A stretch of DNA of 64,000 nt from Gluconacetobacter diazotrophicus PA1 5 (GTDB lineage Bacteria > Pseudomonadota > Alphaproteobacteria > Acetobacterales > Acetobacteraceae). The DNA lies in the NCBI RefSeq assembly GCF_000067045.1, contig NC_010125.1, forward strand, positions 1,154,001-1,218,000. The letters run 5' to 3'. Under the pieces are notes generated by a model. That model was not told the origin of the DNA. It made no database searches and was given only the letters and a program-made list of their open reading frames with translations. Both the position numbers and the translations under genes were made by a program. Shown here one piece after another: positions 9,694-18,213 of the stretch (its first letter is position 1; the number at the start of each line of letters is the position of its first letter).

Positions 9694-10569
9694 ATGCGTA
9701 TTCTGGTTATCTACAATCCCACGGCGGGACGGCGACGCCTGGGCCGGCTGCGACAGTTTGTCCGATGCCTGGAGGCAGCGGGCGCGGCGGTAACGGTGGC
9801 GGCGACGGCCCATGCCGGGCATGGCCGTATCCTGTCGCGCGCCGCATGGCAGGCAGGGACCGTTACCCATATCGTGGCGGCAGGCGGCGACGGTACGATT
9901 TCCGAGGTCGCCGACGGCCTGTCGGGGTCCGACCTGACCATGGGCGTATTGCCCCTGGGCACGGCCAACGTCCTGGCCCATGAACTCGGGATTCCGTTCG
10001 CGCCGGCCGACAACGCCCGGGCGCTGCTGTCGGGCGCATCTCGCACGATATGGCCGGGCCAGCTTCAGACCGGCACACAGACGTGCCTGTTCATGCAGAT
10101 GGCCAGCGCGGGCTTCGATGCGCAGGTCGTGCATCACGTGTCATTGCGCGGCAAGCGCCTGCTGGGCCGCACCGCCTATGCCGTGCAGGCCATCCGCGAA
10201 GCCGGCCGCTACGATTTCCCCCCGCTGCATGTCACGATCGACGGCGAGGCATGCAGGACGTTCGGAGTCGTCGTCTCCAAGGGACGGTTCTATGGGGGGC
10301 GCCACGTCCTGGCGCCCGAAGCCACGCCCCTGCGGCGCGGATTTTCCGTGACGTTGCTGGATGCGCCGGGGACGGGCCAGATGGCCAGGGCGGGGCTCGG
10401 CCTGCTGCGCGACCGCCCCGATCAGGTGCCGGGCATGCGGCGCGTCCGGGCGTCGCATATCCGCCTGATCGCGCCCGCCTGCGCCCCGGTCCAGCATGAC
10501 GGCGACGCATCGGGCCACCTGCCGCTTGTGATAAGCGATGCCCCGTTTCCGCTGCGCATCGCCGTATGA
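9694..10569 (+). CDS. Diacylglycerol kinase-like lipid kinase
   Basis: 291-residue cytoplasmic enzyme of the DAGK catalytic family (YegS/BmrU/DgkB type). The nucleotide-binding motif GGDGTISEVADGL occurs near residue 68, preceded by the N-terminal strand ILVIYNPTAGRRR. A second block, LPLGTANVLAHELGIP, matches the conserved LPLGTxNdfA region. Family members phosphorylate diacylglycerol, sphingoid or other lipids. It is the last gene of a plus-strand set of three, 118 bases after the phosphoesterase. The exact lipid substrate is not known. Confidence 0.85.
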   Translation: MRILVIYNPTAGRRRLGRLRQFVRCLEAAGAAVTVAATAHAGHGRILSRAAWQAGTVTHIVAAGGDGTISEVADGLSGSDLTMGVLPLGTANVLAHELGIPFAPADNARALLSGASRTIWPGQLQTGTQTCLFMQMASAGFDAQVVHHVSLRGKRLLGRTAYAVQAIREAGRYDFPPLHVTIDGEACRTFGVVVSKGRFYGGRHVLAPEATPLRRGFSVTLLDAPGTGQMARAGLGLLRDRPDQVPGMRRVRASHIRLIAPACAPVQHDGDASGHLPLVISDAPFPLRIAV

Positions 10570-10591
10570 TATCGGCCTGCCTTGCGACTGG

Positions 10592-11479
10592 TCATAACCG
10601 CACAGCGCGTGGCAGGCGCAGCAGGCCGGGCCGGGCGAAGGTCACGAGATTGCCCAGCAGGACCAGGATGATCCCCAGCGTCATGCCCGACGTCCAGCGC
10701 GTTCCCTCGAACAGGATCGATATCGCCAGCGCCACGACAGGCGACAGGATGGTGGTATAGGCCGCCCGGTCGGCACCGATCCGGTGGACCAGATGCAGAT
10801 ACGCCAGGAACGCCACCACCGATCCGGGCAGCGCCAGATAGAGCAATGCCCCGATCCATGCCGGGTCGGTCGAACCCGCCAGGGATTCGCCACCGGCAAC
10901 AAGGCGCACGGCAAGGAACACACAGCCCCAGGCCATGCCGCGAAAGATCGCGTTGGGCAGGTCCACGCCAGCCATCACCACGCGACGCGACACCATGTTG
11001 CCGCAGGAAAACAGGGCCGTTCCCGCCAATGCCAGAAGCGCCCCGGTCCGCGAGATCCCGCCTGCCCCGGCCATGCCGGTCATGAACACGATGCCCAGAA
11101 TCGCGATGCAGCCGCCGGCAATACCGCGCAGGCTGGGACGATGGCGAAAGAACAGCCACTGGTTCAGGGTATTGAACAATGTCGCGAGGCTAAAAATGAC
11201 CGACACCGTGCCGCTGGCCAGGTAGGTCTCCGACCCGTAGATCGCCAGGAAATTGCCCGAGAACATGCACGCGCCCATCAGGGCCAGCCAGGCATGCAGC
11301 CGCAGGGGCACCCGACGCAGACGCCCGGCCAGGCCCAGCCAGCCCCCCAGTGTCAGCGATGCGATCAGGAAGCGCCAGAAGATCGCGGTTTCCGGCGGCG
11401 TGCTGCCCACCTGCACGTGGATGGCGAACCATGTCGTGCCCCAGATCAGCACGACGGCGAAAAACAGCACACCCAGCAT
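10592..11479 (-). CDS. EamA/DMT-family transporter
   Basis: 295-residue membrane protein with ten predicted helices in two EamA repeats, each about 140 residues (first repeat begins IWGTTWFAIH, second begins LLALAGTALFSCGN). DMT-family proteins usually export metabolites such as amino acids or nucleobases. The C-terminal tail is Arg-rich, as expected for cytoplasmic exposure. It converges with the lipid kinase (23-base gap) and is divergent from an AraC-type regulator starting 204 bases away, which may control it. The substrate is unknown. Confidence 0.85.
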   Translation of the reverse strand: MLGVLFFAVVLIWGTTWFAIHVQVGSTPPETAIFWRFLIASLTLGGWLGLAGRLRRVPLRLHAWLALMGACMFSGNFLAIYGSETYLASGTVSVIFSLATLFNTLNQWLFFRHRPSLRGIAGGCIAILGIVFMTGMAGAGGISRTGALLALAGTALFSCGNMVSRRVVMAGVDLPNAIFRGMAWGCVFLAVRLVAGGESLAGSTDPAWIGALLYLALPGSVVAFLAYLHLVHRIGADRAAYTTILSPVVALAISILFEGTRWTSGMTLGIILVLLGNLVTFARPGLLRLPRAVRL

Positions 11480-11683
11480 GTGACGCCTTATCCTTGGAAC
11501 AAGATCATGACCGGGCCGGCGGCCCTGCCTCGCGCACTCTAGCGAAGCGCGCCGGTCCCGGAGTGGCCGCGCCTGTCAGAATCCTGCGCTTTGTTGCGAT
11601 CCGGTTCGCGCGGCCACCTGTCCTGTCCGTGAGGACCCGCTCTATGATACCCTATCCAGTCCCCACCCCCATGGCCGCTCGCG

Positions 11684-12601
11684 ATGACACAACTGGCCGA
11701 CCTGACGATCTTTCGCACCCTGCACGATACCGACGCGACGCTGCGCGCGTCGGCCCATGTCGGCGAAGGGCTGGCCGTTGCCATATGGGACCGCGACGAG
11801 GTCGCCCTGACGCGGTACGACACCCCCAACCATCATACGTTGAGCCTGTACCTGGAACACGGCGAAGGATTCCGGAAAAGGCTTGATCAAGGCTGGAAAT
11901 GCAGCAATGGCGCGGGAGATTTGTGCCTGATGCCCGCACGTGCCACCAGCGACTGGGACGTCAGCGGGCCGATCCGGATGTTCCATCTCTATATCGCGCC
12001 GCACGCTTTCGACCGTGCGACATCCGAAATGTTCGACCTGGACCCCGCCCGCATAAGCCTGCGCGAGGATGCCTATTTCCGCCATGCCGGGATCGAGGCG
12101 AAAATCCGTTCGGCCATTCTGCCGCGACACTGGGCCCAGCCGGCGGACCGTGTCGCGGTGACACAGGCGGGAATGGACCTGCTGTCCTATCTTCTGGCAC
12201 ACATGACCGACCGGCGGCTGGACCTGCCACGACGGGGCGGGCTATCGGTCGCGGCCTTCCGCCGGGTCCGCGCCCTGATCGACGCCGAGATGGACCGGGC
12301 CCTGTCCATCGACGATCTGGCCATGGCCGCGGGGCTGAGCAGCTTTCATTTCGCACGGGCCTTCCGCCAGTCGCATGGCGAGACCCCGCACCAGTTCCTG
12401 ACGCGCCTGCGCATCGAACGCGCCCGGCATCTGCTACGCCTGGGCGAATCCCCGAAGCGGATCGCAGGCCTGTGCGGCTTCAGCAGCCATAGCCACCTGA
12501 CGGCACGCTTCCGGGCGCTGACCGGCCTGACGCCCAGCGACTATGCCCGCCATTGCGGCCACCGGACGGATCCGGGACCCGGCGACGATCAGTTGATCTG
12601 A
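11684..12601 (+). CDS. AraC-family transcriptional regulator
   Basis: 305 residues. The N-terminal part (about 1-190) is a ligand-binding or cupin-like domain of low similarity. The C-terminal part (about 195-295) has two helix-turn-helix motifs of the AraC/XylS type: IDDLAMAAGLSSFHFARAFRQ and the signature PHQFLTRLRIERARHLL...IAGLCGFSSHSHLTARFR. Likely a cytoplasmic activator responding to an unknown small molecule. Its nearest divergent neighbour is the DMT transporter at 10592-11479, a plausible target. Its 3' end overlaps the convergent EAL gene by 13 bases. Confidence 0.88.
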   Translation: MTQLADLTIFRTLHDTDATLRASAHVGEGLAVAIWDRDEVALTRYDTPNHHTLSLYLEHGEGFRKRLDQGWKCSNGAGDLCLMPARATSDWDVSGPIRMFHLYIAPHAFDRATSEMFDLDPARISLREDAYFRHAGIEAKIRSAILPRHWAQPADRVAVTQAGMDLLSYLLAHMTDRRLDLPRRGGLSVAAFRRVRALIDAEMDRALSIDDLAMAAGLSSFHFARAFRQSHGETPHQFLTRLRIERARHLLRLGESPKRIAGLCGFSSHSHLTARFRALTGLTPSDYARHCGHRTDPGPGDDQLI

Positions 12602-14610
12602 TCCAGCAGCGGCTGGATTTCGGAGGCCGGACGGGGCCGGCAGATGAAAAAGCCCTGGATTTCGGAACAATTGATCTGCTTGAGGTAATCGAACTGTTCC
12701 TGCGTTTCCACGCCCTCGGCGGTGGCGACCACGTTCAGGCTGCCGCACAGGCTGGTAATCGCCCCCACGATCGCCGCCCCGTCGCCGACACCCTGGCCCA
12801 GTTCGCGGACGAAGCTGCGATCGATCTTGATCCGGGTAAAGGGCAGGCTCTGCAGGAAACTGAGCGAGGAATACCCCGTTCCGAAATCGTCCAGCGCGAT
12901 CTTCACGCCCATCTCGCGCAACTGCCGCAGCACCCGTGCCGCGCGCGGCACGTCGTCGATCATCGCGGTTTCGGTAATTTCCAGTTCCAGGCGCCCGGCA
13001 TCCAGCCCCGACCCCAGAAGCGCCTGGGCCACGGTTTCGACCAGTCCGTCATGCCGGAACTGCGCCGCCGACACATTGACCGAAACGACGATATCCTCCG
13101 GCCAGGCAGACGCCTGACGGCATGCGGTGTTCAGCGTCCAGACGCCGATATCGTACATCAGGCCCATGCCCTCGGCCACCGGGATGAAGTCGCCTGGCGG
13201 GATCAGGCCACGGACGGGATGCATCCAGCGGATCAGCGCCTCGACACCCACGATGCGATGGGTCCCGATATTCAGAAAAGGCTGGTAGAACAGGACGAAT
13301 TCATCCTGCGCCAGCGCACGCTGCAGGTCGCGTTCCAGGTCCATGCGTTTCTGGCGCATGCGGTCCATGACCGGATTGTAGAACCGGATTCCCTCGCCCT
13401 TGCCGTCCTTGGCGTACTGAAGCGCGATATCGGCGTTCCACATCAGGGTATCGCGATCGCTGCCGTCGGCGGGAAAGCGCACCACGCCGATCCCGACCCC
13501 GACCGTGACGTCGTGGCCCAGGACCGACATCGGGCGCGACAGGACGCTGCGCAGATGCTGCGCGTGCGCCCAGATCATGTCGCTATCCTGTTCCGCCCGC
13601 ATGACCAGCGCGAATTTATTGCCCCGGATGTGGGCGGCGACGTCGTCCGGCTCCATCAACCGGCGCACCCGGTCGGCGACGAGGCGCAGCAATTCGTCCC
13701 CTGCCGCGTGGCCCATGGTGTTGTTGATGCGCTTGAAGCCGAACAGGTCGAAATACAGGACCGTAAAGCGTTCCGACGGCCGTTCGCACAACATCTGGAG
13801 ATGCGTCTGCAATCCCGGGAGGTTGGCAAGACCCGTGACATCGTCATGCTGTTCCAGAAAGCGCGCGCGGCTTTCCGACCGGCGCAGGTCCGTCAGGTCC
13901 CGGCACAGCCGCAGCCGGCGCCCATCCGGCAGCCCGGTCCAGGACAGGCGCAGCGACCGCCCCTGCCGCAGGATTTCGGTCGTCCAGTCGCACGCACCGT
14001 CCGCCGTCCGCGCGGTATCGCCGGACTGCACCGCCATGATCGCCCGGGCCTGGGTACCGGGCCACAGCAGGTCATCCGGCAGGGCAAGCGTGCTCCCGAA
14101 CAGGTCATTGCGATAGAGCAGGCCGCAATCCGCCCCGAACAGGGCGATGCCGTCGGGAATCCGGTCCAGGACCGGACGCAGCGCCGGATCGGCACCTTGC
14201 GCCGGCCCACCCGCCGCCGACACATCCTGCACCACGACGACGGCCGCCGGCATGTCCGCCAGGATCGCGCCGATATGGCGGGAATGGTCCAGGGCATGAC
14301 ATTCGATGCGGGCGTGGAACCGGGTGCCGTCCCTGCGGGCGATCAGTTCGACCCGCTCGGCCTGTCCCTGGACCGGAAGGGCGGCCCCTGTTTCCCCGGC
14401 GCCCCGGCACGGCGAAAACAGCGCGGCCAGAGGACGGCCCAGCATGTCGTCGGCCGTATAGCCCGTCAGGTTGCGGGCGTCCGCGCCCCAGGCCGCGACA
14501 CGGCCCGATGGGTCGAGAAGACAGACGAACCGATCAGACATGATCGGGACCACGGCGAAAGTGCCCGGCATGACACCGGAGAATTGCGAGGAATCCGTCA
14601 GAAGCGCCAT
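12589..14610 (-). CDS. c-di-GMP phosphodiesterase with PAS-like, degenerate GGDEF and EAL domains
   Basis: 673 residues without a membrane segment. Order: PAS-like sensory region (about 20-230), GGDEF domain (about 245-405), EAL domain (about 420-665). The GGDEF signature is replaced by RGNKF (in AHIRGNKFALVM), so cyclase activity is unlikely. The EAL domain looks complete: GVEALIRW, NVSAAQF, LEITETAM, ALDDFGTGYSS, KIDRSF and AEGVET are all present. The protein should hydrolyse c-di-GMP, perhaps with the dead GGDEF as a GTP sensor. In cellulose-making acetic acid bacteria, related PAS-GGDEF-EAL proteins set the c-di-GMP level that activates cellulose synthase. No such operon is in this window. 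Confidence 0.9.
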   Translation of the reverse strand: MALLTDSSQFSGVMPGTFAVVPIMSDRFVCLLDPSGRVAAWGADARNLTGYTADDMLGRPLAALFSPCRGAGETGAALPVQGQAERVELIARRDGTRFHARIECHALDHSRHIGAILADMPAAVVVVQDVSAAGGPAQGADPALRPVLDRIPDGIALFGADCGLLYRNDLFGSTLALPDDLLWPGTQARAIMAVQSGDTARTADGACDWTTEILRQGRSLRLSWTGLPDGRRLRLCRDLTDLRRSESRARFLEQHDDVTGLANLPGLQTHLQMLCERPSERFTVLYFDLFGFKRINNTMGHAAGDELLRLVADRVRRLMEPDDVAAHIRGNKFALVMRAEQDSDMIWAHAQHLRSVLSRPMSVLGHDVTVGVGIGVVRFPADGSDRDTLMWNADIALQYAKDGKGEGIRFYNPVMDRMRQKRMDLERDLQRALAQDEFVLFYQPFLNIGTHRIVGVEALIRWMHPVRGLIPPGDFIPVAEGMGLMYDIGVWTLNTACRQASAWPEDIVVSVNVSAAQFRHDGLVETVAQALLGSGLDAGRLELEITETAMIDDVPRAARVLRQLREMGVKIALDDFGTGYSSLSFLQSLPFTRIKIDRSFVRELGQGVGDGAAIVGAITSLCGSLNVVATAEGVETQEQFDYLKQINCSEIQGFFICRPRPASEIQPLLDQIN

Positions 14611-14871
14611 GTCTCGCCATTCAATTCAGACTCCGCCGAACCGCTGAAGAAATATCCACCTGTCATGAAGGGTCCGGCGACCGGTACTGGTCCGAAAGAT
14701 GGGAAGGAAACGAAGCAGGAAAAACGTTCCGCAGCCGGCCGCCGGCACACGGACCGCGATGCCGTCCACTGGCCCGTCCGGGCAACGATTCATCACCCAG
14801 GACAATATCATGACGAAACGTTACGGAGAATATGCCAGATCAGTCAATACGATAAAGCAACCTCCTCCGCG

Positions 14872-15747
14872 TCAATCACCGAACACGACCGTCTTGTTGC
14901 CGTTCAGGATCACACGATCATCCAGGTGATAGCGTACGGCGCGGGCCAGGACGCGACGTTCGATGTCACGCCCCTTGCGCACCAAGTCGGCGGGCGTATC
15001 GAAATGGCTGACGCGTTCCACATCCTGTTCGATGATGGGGCCTTCATCCAGGTCGGCTGTCACGTAATGCGCCGTCGCCCCGATCAGCTTCACCCCCCGC
15101 GCATGCGCCTGGTGATAGGGCCGCGCGCCCTTGAAGCCCGGCAGGAAGGAATGGTGGATGTTGATGCACCGCCCCGACAGCCGCGCGGTCAGGGAATCCG
15201 ACAGGACCTGCATATAGCGGGCCAGCACCACCAGTTCGGAATTGGTCTGCCGCACCAGGGTCCACAGGCGCTCTTCCTGCTCGGCCTTGTTGTCGCGCGT
15301 GACCGGCAGGTGGTGGAACGGGATATCGGCCATGTCGATATGGCCATAGGCCGCGCGCGGATGATTGGCGACGATGGCCGTCGGCGTCATCGGCAGCTCG
15401 CCGATCCGCCAGCGGTACAGCAGGTCGGCCAGGCAGTGGTCGAATTTCGAGACCATCAGCAGGACGCGGCGGCGCACCGCGCGGTCATGCAGGGTCCAGT
15501 TCATGTGAAAGCGTTCGGCCACGGCACCCAGCCGCGCCCGCAGCCAGTCCAGGCGCTCGCCGTCCGTACGAATACTGAAGACGACGCGCATGAAGAACAA
15601 TCCGGTTTCGACGTCGTCGAACTGCTGCGCCTCGGTAATATTGCCGTCGGCTTCGTACAGCGTGGTGGCGATCGCCGCCACGATGCCCGGCCGGTTGGGA
15701 CAGGACAGCGTCACTGTAAAGCTTGCCGGAACCTGATGATGGGTCAT
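14872..15747 (-). CDS. purU: Formyltetrahydrofolate deformylase
   Basis: 291 residues, the usual size. An N-terminal ACT domain (about 1-85, beginning [18 protein letters not shown]) is followed by a formyltransferase-like domain with the catalytic block [17 protein letters not shown] and the [13 protein letters not shown] segment supplying His and Asp. It releases formate from 10-formyl-THF, supplying formate for PurT and balancing one-carbon units. I chose the ATG at 15747 since the frame upstream reads an Arg-rich non-conserved lead. purH, which uses 10-formyl-THF, lies elsewhere in the window. The start has no strong ribosome binding site. Confidence 0.95.
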   Translation of the reverse strand: MTHHQVPASFTVTLSCPNRPGIVAAIATTLYEADGNITEAQQFDDVETGLFFMRVVFSIRTDGERLDWLRARLGAVAERFHMNWTLHDRAVRRRVLLMVSKFDHCLADLLYRWRIGELPMTPTAIVANHPRAAYGHIDMADIPFHHLPVTRDNKAEQEERLWTLVRQTNSELVVLARYMQVLSDSLTARLSGRCINIHHSFLPGFKGARPYHQAHARGVKLIGATAHYVTADLDEGPIIEQDVERVSHFDTPADLVRKGRDIERRVLARAVRYHLDDRVILNGNKTVVFGD

Positions 15748-15835
15748 GTCGGACAATCCACGGGCACGCGCCAGCCTGGTCCGTCCAGCCTGGTCCGTCA
15801 CAATAGGCGCCGGCCGCCGGAACTCAAGCCCGCCC

Positions 15836-16084
15836 CTACGGACCTGCGCCGCGCACCGCCCTCCATGCGGCCTCCAGCGCGTCGGGCATGGTATCGCAGA
15901 ACGCGCTCCAGTCCGGCGCGTCGCCGGGGGCGGCGTCGGCCCCCCCGATCGCGGCGCGCCAGCGCAGGGCCCCATGCGGATCGGCCGTCTTCTCGATCCG
16001 CACGATCCTGTCGTCGGGGATGCGCGACAGCAGCCGGGCCAGCCGGCGTTCGGGCGTCATCGGCGTCGCATAATTATGGGACAT
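15836..16084 (-). CDS. Small conserved-looking hypothetical protein
   Basis: 82-residue soluble protein starting at the ATG at 16084, which has a good ribosome binding site (GGAGG, about 6 bases upstream). The N-terminal part ([22 protein letters not shown]) looks helical and basic, and a Trp-containing segment ([21 protein letters not shown]) follows. No domain is recognised. It lies 88 bases upstream of purU on the same strand and could share its transcript. Confidence 0.55.
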   Translation of the reverse strand: MSHNYATPMTPERRLARLLSRIPDDRIVRIEKTADPHGALRWRAAIGGADAAPGDAPDWSAFCDTMPDALEAAWRAVRGAGP

Positions 16085-16234
16085 CGGGGGCCTCCTGCAT
16101 TCCAGAGTGGCCCGCGCACGGCGGACGGCGCAAGACGAACAGCCATTCCCCGGTTGCATTCCGCAGGCCGAACGGCTTCAACACCAACATACCTCAATCC
16201 ACCAGCAGGCCCGCCCCCAGGTCAAGGAAGCCCC

Positions 16235-16723
16235 GTGTCCCCCTTTCCCGGATTACTGCCCGACGAGCCGGTCGACACCGTCGCCCACCTGATCCAGACC
16301 GCCCTGACCCCCATCTTCATGCTGTCGGGGATCGGGACGCTGCTGAACCTGTTCAATACCCGCCTGGCGCGCGTGTCCGACCATATCGAGAAGGCGAACG
16401 AGACGCTGGAGCAGACCAAGACGCCGTCCGAACGCCGGCACCTGCACCGGCACCTGGGCCATCTGCACCGGCGCACGCTGCTGCTGGATGCCGCCATCCT
16501 GCTGGGCGCGGTCGGCGGCGCGTCGGCCTGCGGCGCGGCCTTCGTGCTGTTCCTGGGCAGCCTGCGGGATTCCTCGGTGGCATCGTGGCTGGTCGTGATG
16601 TTCGGCGTGGCGCTGTGCTGTACCGTGGGGGCGCTGGCCATGTTCCTGTGCGACAGCCTGCTGGCGTGGCATGGGTTGCGGATGACCACATCCTGGGCAC
16701 GATCGATCAAGCCGAAGATCTAG
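16235..16723 (+). CDS. DUF2721-family membrane protein
   Basis: 162 residues. I chose the GTG at 16235, preceded by AAGGAAG. The protein has a first hydrophobic segment (LIQTALTPIFMLSGIGTLLNLF), a charged helical stretch (about 35-80, RVSDHIEKANETLEQ..RRHLHRHLGHLHRR) and two further membrane helices (about 82-105 and 112-140). This layout matches DUF2721 proteins, whose role is unknown. It is divergent from the small gene at 15836-16084. A 12-bp AT-rich inverted repeat lies 43 bases after the stop. Confidence 0.75.
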   Translation: MSPFPGLLPDEPVDTVAHLIQTALTPIFMLSGIGTLLNLFNTRLARVSDHIEKANETLEQTKTPSERRHLHRHLGHLHRRTLLLDAAILLGAVGGASACGAAFVLFLGSLRDSSVASWLVVMFGVALCCTVGALAMFLCDSLLAWHGLRMTTSWARSIKPKI

Positions 16724-16765
16724 ACGACCGCGTCGAAGCACGAATTTTTCATTACAAACGCATAA

Positions 16766-16800
16766 GATCAATAAATGTGCACAATGCCCATTTATTGATC
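16766..16800. repeat. Perfect 12-bp inverted repeat
   Basis: Left arm GATCAATAAATG (16766-16777), 11-base loop, right arm CATTTATTGATC (16789-16800), with no mismatch. It lies 43 bases after the DUF2721 stop and is followed by ATTTCTTCC, so it could act as a weak terminator, or as a protein-binding palindrome. Confidence 0.8.
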
Positions 16801-16885
16801 ATTTCTTCCGTCGAACCCTGATGATCTCCCCACGATCGCATAGAAACGCGTCACGATTCAGCACGGCGTGTTTTTCGACTCCAAT

Positions 16886-16933
16886 CAATAAACATTCTCA
16901 TGTTCAAAGAATGAACAGAATATTCGTTTATTG
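16886..16933. repeat. Nested inverted repeats (CAATAAAC ... GTTTATTG)
   Basis: Outer arms CAATAAAC (16886-16893) and GTTTATTG (16926-16933). Inside them TGTTC (16901-16905) pairs with GAACA (16913-16917). ATTC (16894-16897) can also pair with GAAT (16918-16921). The outer arm shares the CAATAAA core with the palindrome at 16766-16800. Confidence 0.65.
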
Positions 16934-16999
16934 TTTACTATGCATTTTCCAGTCACCTGCCTCCCTCTTCTTTCCTGTTGCGTGGGGCAGGAATTCGGT

Positions 17000-17021
17000 G
17001 TTGGTTCCGCCCGAAACCAAC
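17000..17021. repeat. Hairpin in the leader of the 43-aa ORF
   Basis: GTTGGTT (17000-17006) and AACCAAC (17015-17021) form a perfect 7-bp stem with an 8-base loop, 17 bases before the ATG at 17039. It could affect translation of the small ORF. Confidence 0.55.
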
Positions 17022-17038
17022 CCATAGGATTTTGGATA

Positions 17039-17170
17039 ATGCTTATTCAGGAAATCGGTAATCTGGTCGCCCACTCGATGGACGTCGCGTCGGTCCTGCC
17101 GATGGTCGCCTTCCTGCCGCTGGTTGCCGCCCTGATGGTCGCCACCGCCGTCGCCGACCGGATTGCCTGA
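17039..17170 (+). CDS. Candidate 43-aa single-span membrane protein
   Basis: ATG at 17039, stop at 17168-17170. An N-terminal polar part (MLIQEIGNLVAHSMD) is followed by one hydrophobic helix (VLPMVAFLPLVAALMVATAV, about 19-38) and a short charged end (ADRIA). A weak AGGA lies about 10 bases upstream. The size and layout resemble small regulatory membrane proteins, such as accessory subunits or type I toxins. The ORF follows a structured AT-rich leader. No homologue is recognised, and expression is not proven. Confidence 0.45.
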   Translation: MLIQEIGNLVAHSMDVASVLPMVAFLPLVAALMVATAVADRIA

Positions 17171-17185
17171 CGCCGAGCTTTCCGC

Positions 17186-18145
17186 CTACGGCGTGCCGTC
17201 AGCCGGATCGACGGCGTAGTCGGACAGGTTCATGTCCCGATGCACCACGCCGCGGGCACGCAGGAATGCCATGAACGCCCGATAGCGCCGCGCATTCAGG
17301 ACCGAGGGCTGCTTGCAGACGCGCGACAGGGTCGCCGTCCAGGCGGCACGGTTCAGCTTCGTATCCAGTTCGGGATGCTCCCGGACGGCCTGGGCCAGGA
17401 TATCGTCCGGATGGTTCAGCAGGACGTTCGTCCCCTCCTCCAGCGCGTCCATGAAGCGGACGATCCTGGGGTCATGGGCATGGTCGCGCGCGGCCAGGAA
17501 GATCAGTTCGTCATTCAGCGGCACGCCATGTTCCTCGGGATAGACCGCGCCGGGGGCGAATCCCTTCTGCCGCAGGTCGATCAGTTCATAGGTGCGCGTC
17601 GCCCCGATCACGGCATCGACCGCGTGTGACATCAGGGCCTGTTCCAACTGGAAATTGACGTTGACCTGATGCACGTCGGACAGGGACAGCCCGACCGACC
17701 CCAGCATGGCCGCCAGCACCGCGTCGTCGACCCCCGCCATGGAAATCCCGATCGTCCTGCCCTTCAGGTCCTTCAGGGAATGAATGTCCGGCCCGGTGAT
17801 CAGCGTATCCAGCGGCGTGTCGATCAGCGTGCCCACCCGCACCAGCGGAATCCCCTGCTCGGCCAGCATGCCCAGCTGCGTTTCGTAGGACACCGCCAGA
17901 TCCGCCTGCCCCGCCGCCACCAGCCGCGCGGGGGACCCGGGATCGGACGGGGCGATCAGGTGCACCTGCAATCCATGCCGGCGGAACGCGCCGCTATAGT
18001 CGGCCGCCAGAAGCGCCGCGTGATCGGCATTCAGGAACCAGTCGAGAATGACCGTCACCGTGTCCGGCACCTGGGCACGGGCTGGAGACAGGACGGACAG
18101 GGACAGGACCGCCAGACCTGTCAACACGCGCAGCAATCCGGTCAC
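17186..18145 (-). CDS. NMT1/THI5-like ABC transporter substrate-binding protein
   Basis: About 319 residues. I chose the GTG at 18145, since AAGGA lies 9 bases upstream and the resulting N-terminus (TGLLRVLTGLAVLSLSVLSPARA) is a clean signal peptide. A longer reading would start inside a dispersed repeat. The mature part begins VTVILDWFLNADHAALLAA, typical of the NMT1/THI5 group that binds pyrimidine precursors, riboflavin, nitrate or sulfonates in the periplasm. The middle has LKDLKGRTIGISMAGVDD, the family's second lobe entry. No permease or ATPase gene is adjacent. The ligand is unknown. Confidence 0.85.
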   Translation of the reverse strand: MTGLLRVLTGLAVLSLSVLSPARAQVPDTVTVILDWFLNADHAALLAADYSGAFRRHGLQVHLIAPSDPGSPARLVAAGQADLAVSYETQLGMLAEQGIPLVRVGTLIDTPLDTLITGPDIHSLKDLKGRTIGISMAGVDDAVLAAMLGSVGLSLSDVHQVNVNFQLEQALMSHAVDAVIGATRTYELIDLRQKGFAPGAVYPEEHGVPLNDELIFLAARDHAHDPRIVRFMDALEEGTNVLLNHPDDILAQAVREHPELDTKLNRAAWTATLSRVCKQPSVLNARRYRAFMAFLRARGVVHRDMNLSDYAVDPADGTP

Positions 18146-18159
18146 GGCGTGGGTCCTTA

Positions 18160-18211
18160 TCCTCGGGGTGCAGGGCATCATGCCCTGCCGGGTCCGGGCA
18201 CAGCCCGGCTT
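18160..18211 (+). repeat. Dispersed palindromic element, copy A
   Basis: Contains the palindrome GCAGGGCATCATGCCCTGC followed by a CCGGGC-ACA-GCCCGG hairpin and a T-run on the plus strand. Same unit as at 36472, 48846 and (reversed) 25880. It lies between the glycosyltransferase stop and the NMT1 gene, both on the minus strand. Confidence 0.8.
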
Positions 18212-18213
18212 TT

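Larger units (their letters stand above)
16724..17038. other. AT-rich, palindrome-rich intergenic region
   Basis: 315 bases between the DUF2721 gene and a tiny membrane ORF. Much richer in A and T than its surroundings. It holds three inverted repeats listed separately. The heptamer CAATAAA or its complement occurs four times as two inverted pairs (16769-16775 with 16791-16797, and 16886-16892 with 16927-16933). This suggests an operator or structured RNA leader. Confidence 0.6.

Noticed and set aside
14611-14871. Possible small gene between the EAL gene and purU
   Set aside because: Short frames on both strands lack ribosome binding sites and coding-like composition; the gap more likely holds the EAL gene promoter.
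12553-16821. A 1,422-codon open frame on the plus strand
   Set aside because: It runs antisense to the EAL gene and purU, both with clear motifs. Its protein is rich in Arg, His, Gln and Pro with no recognisable domain. High GC makes such long chance frames common.
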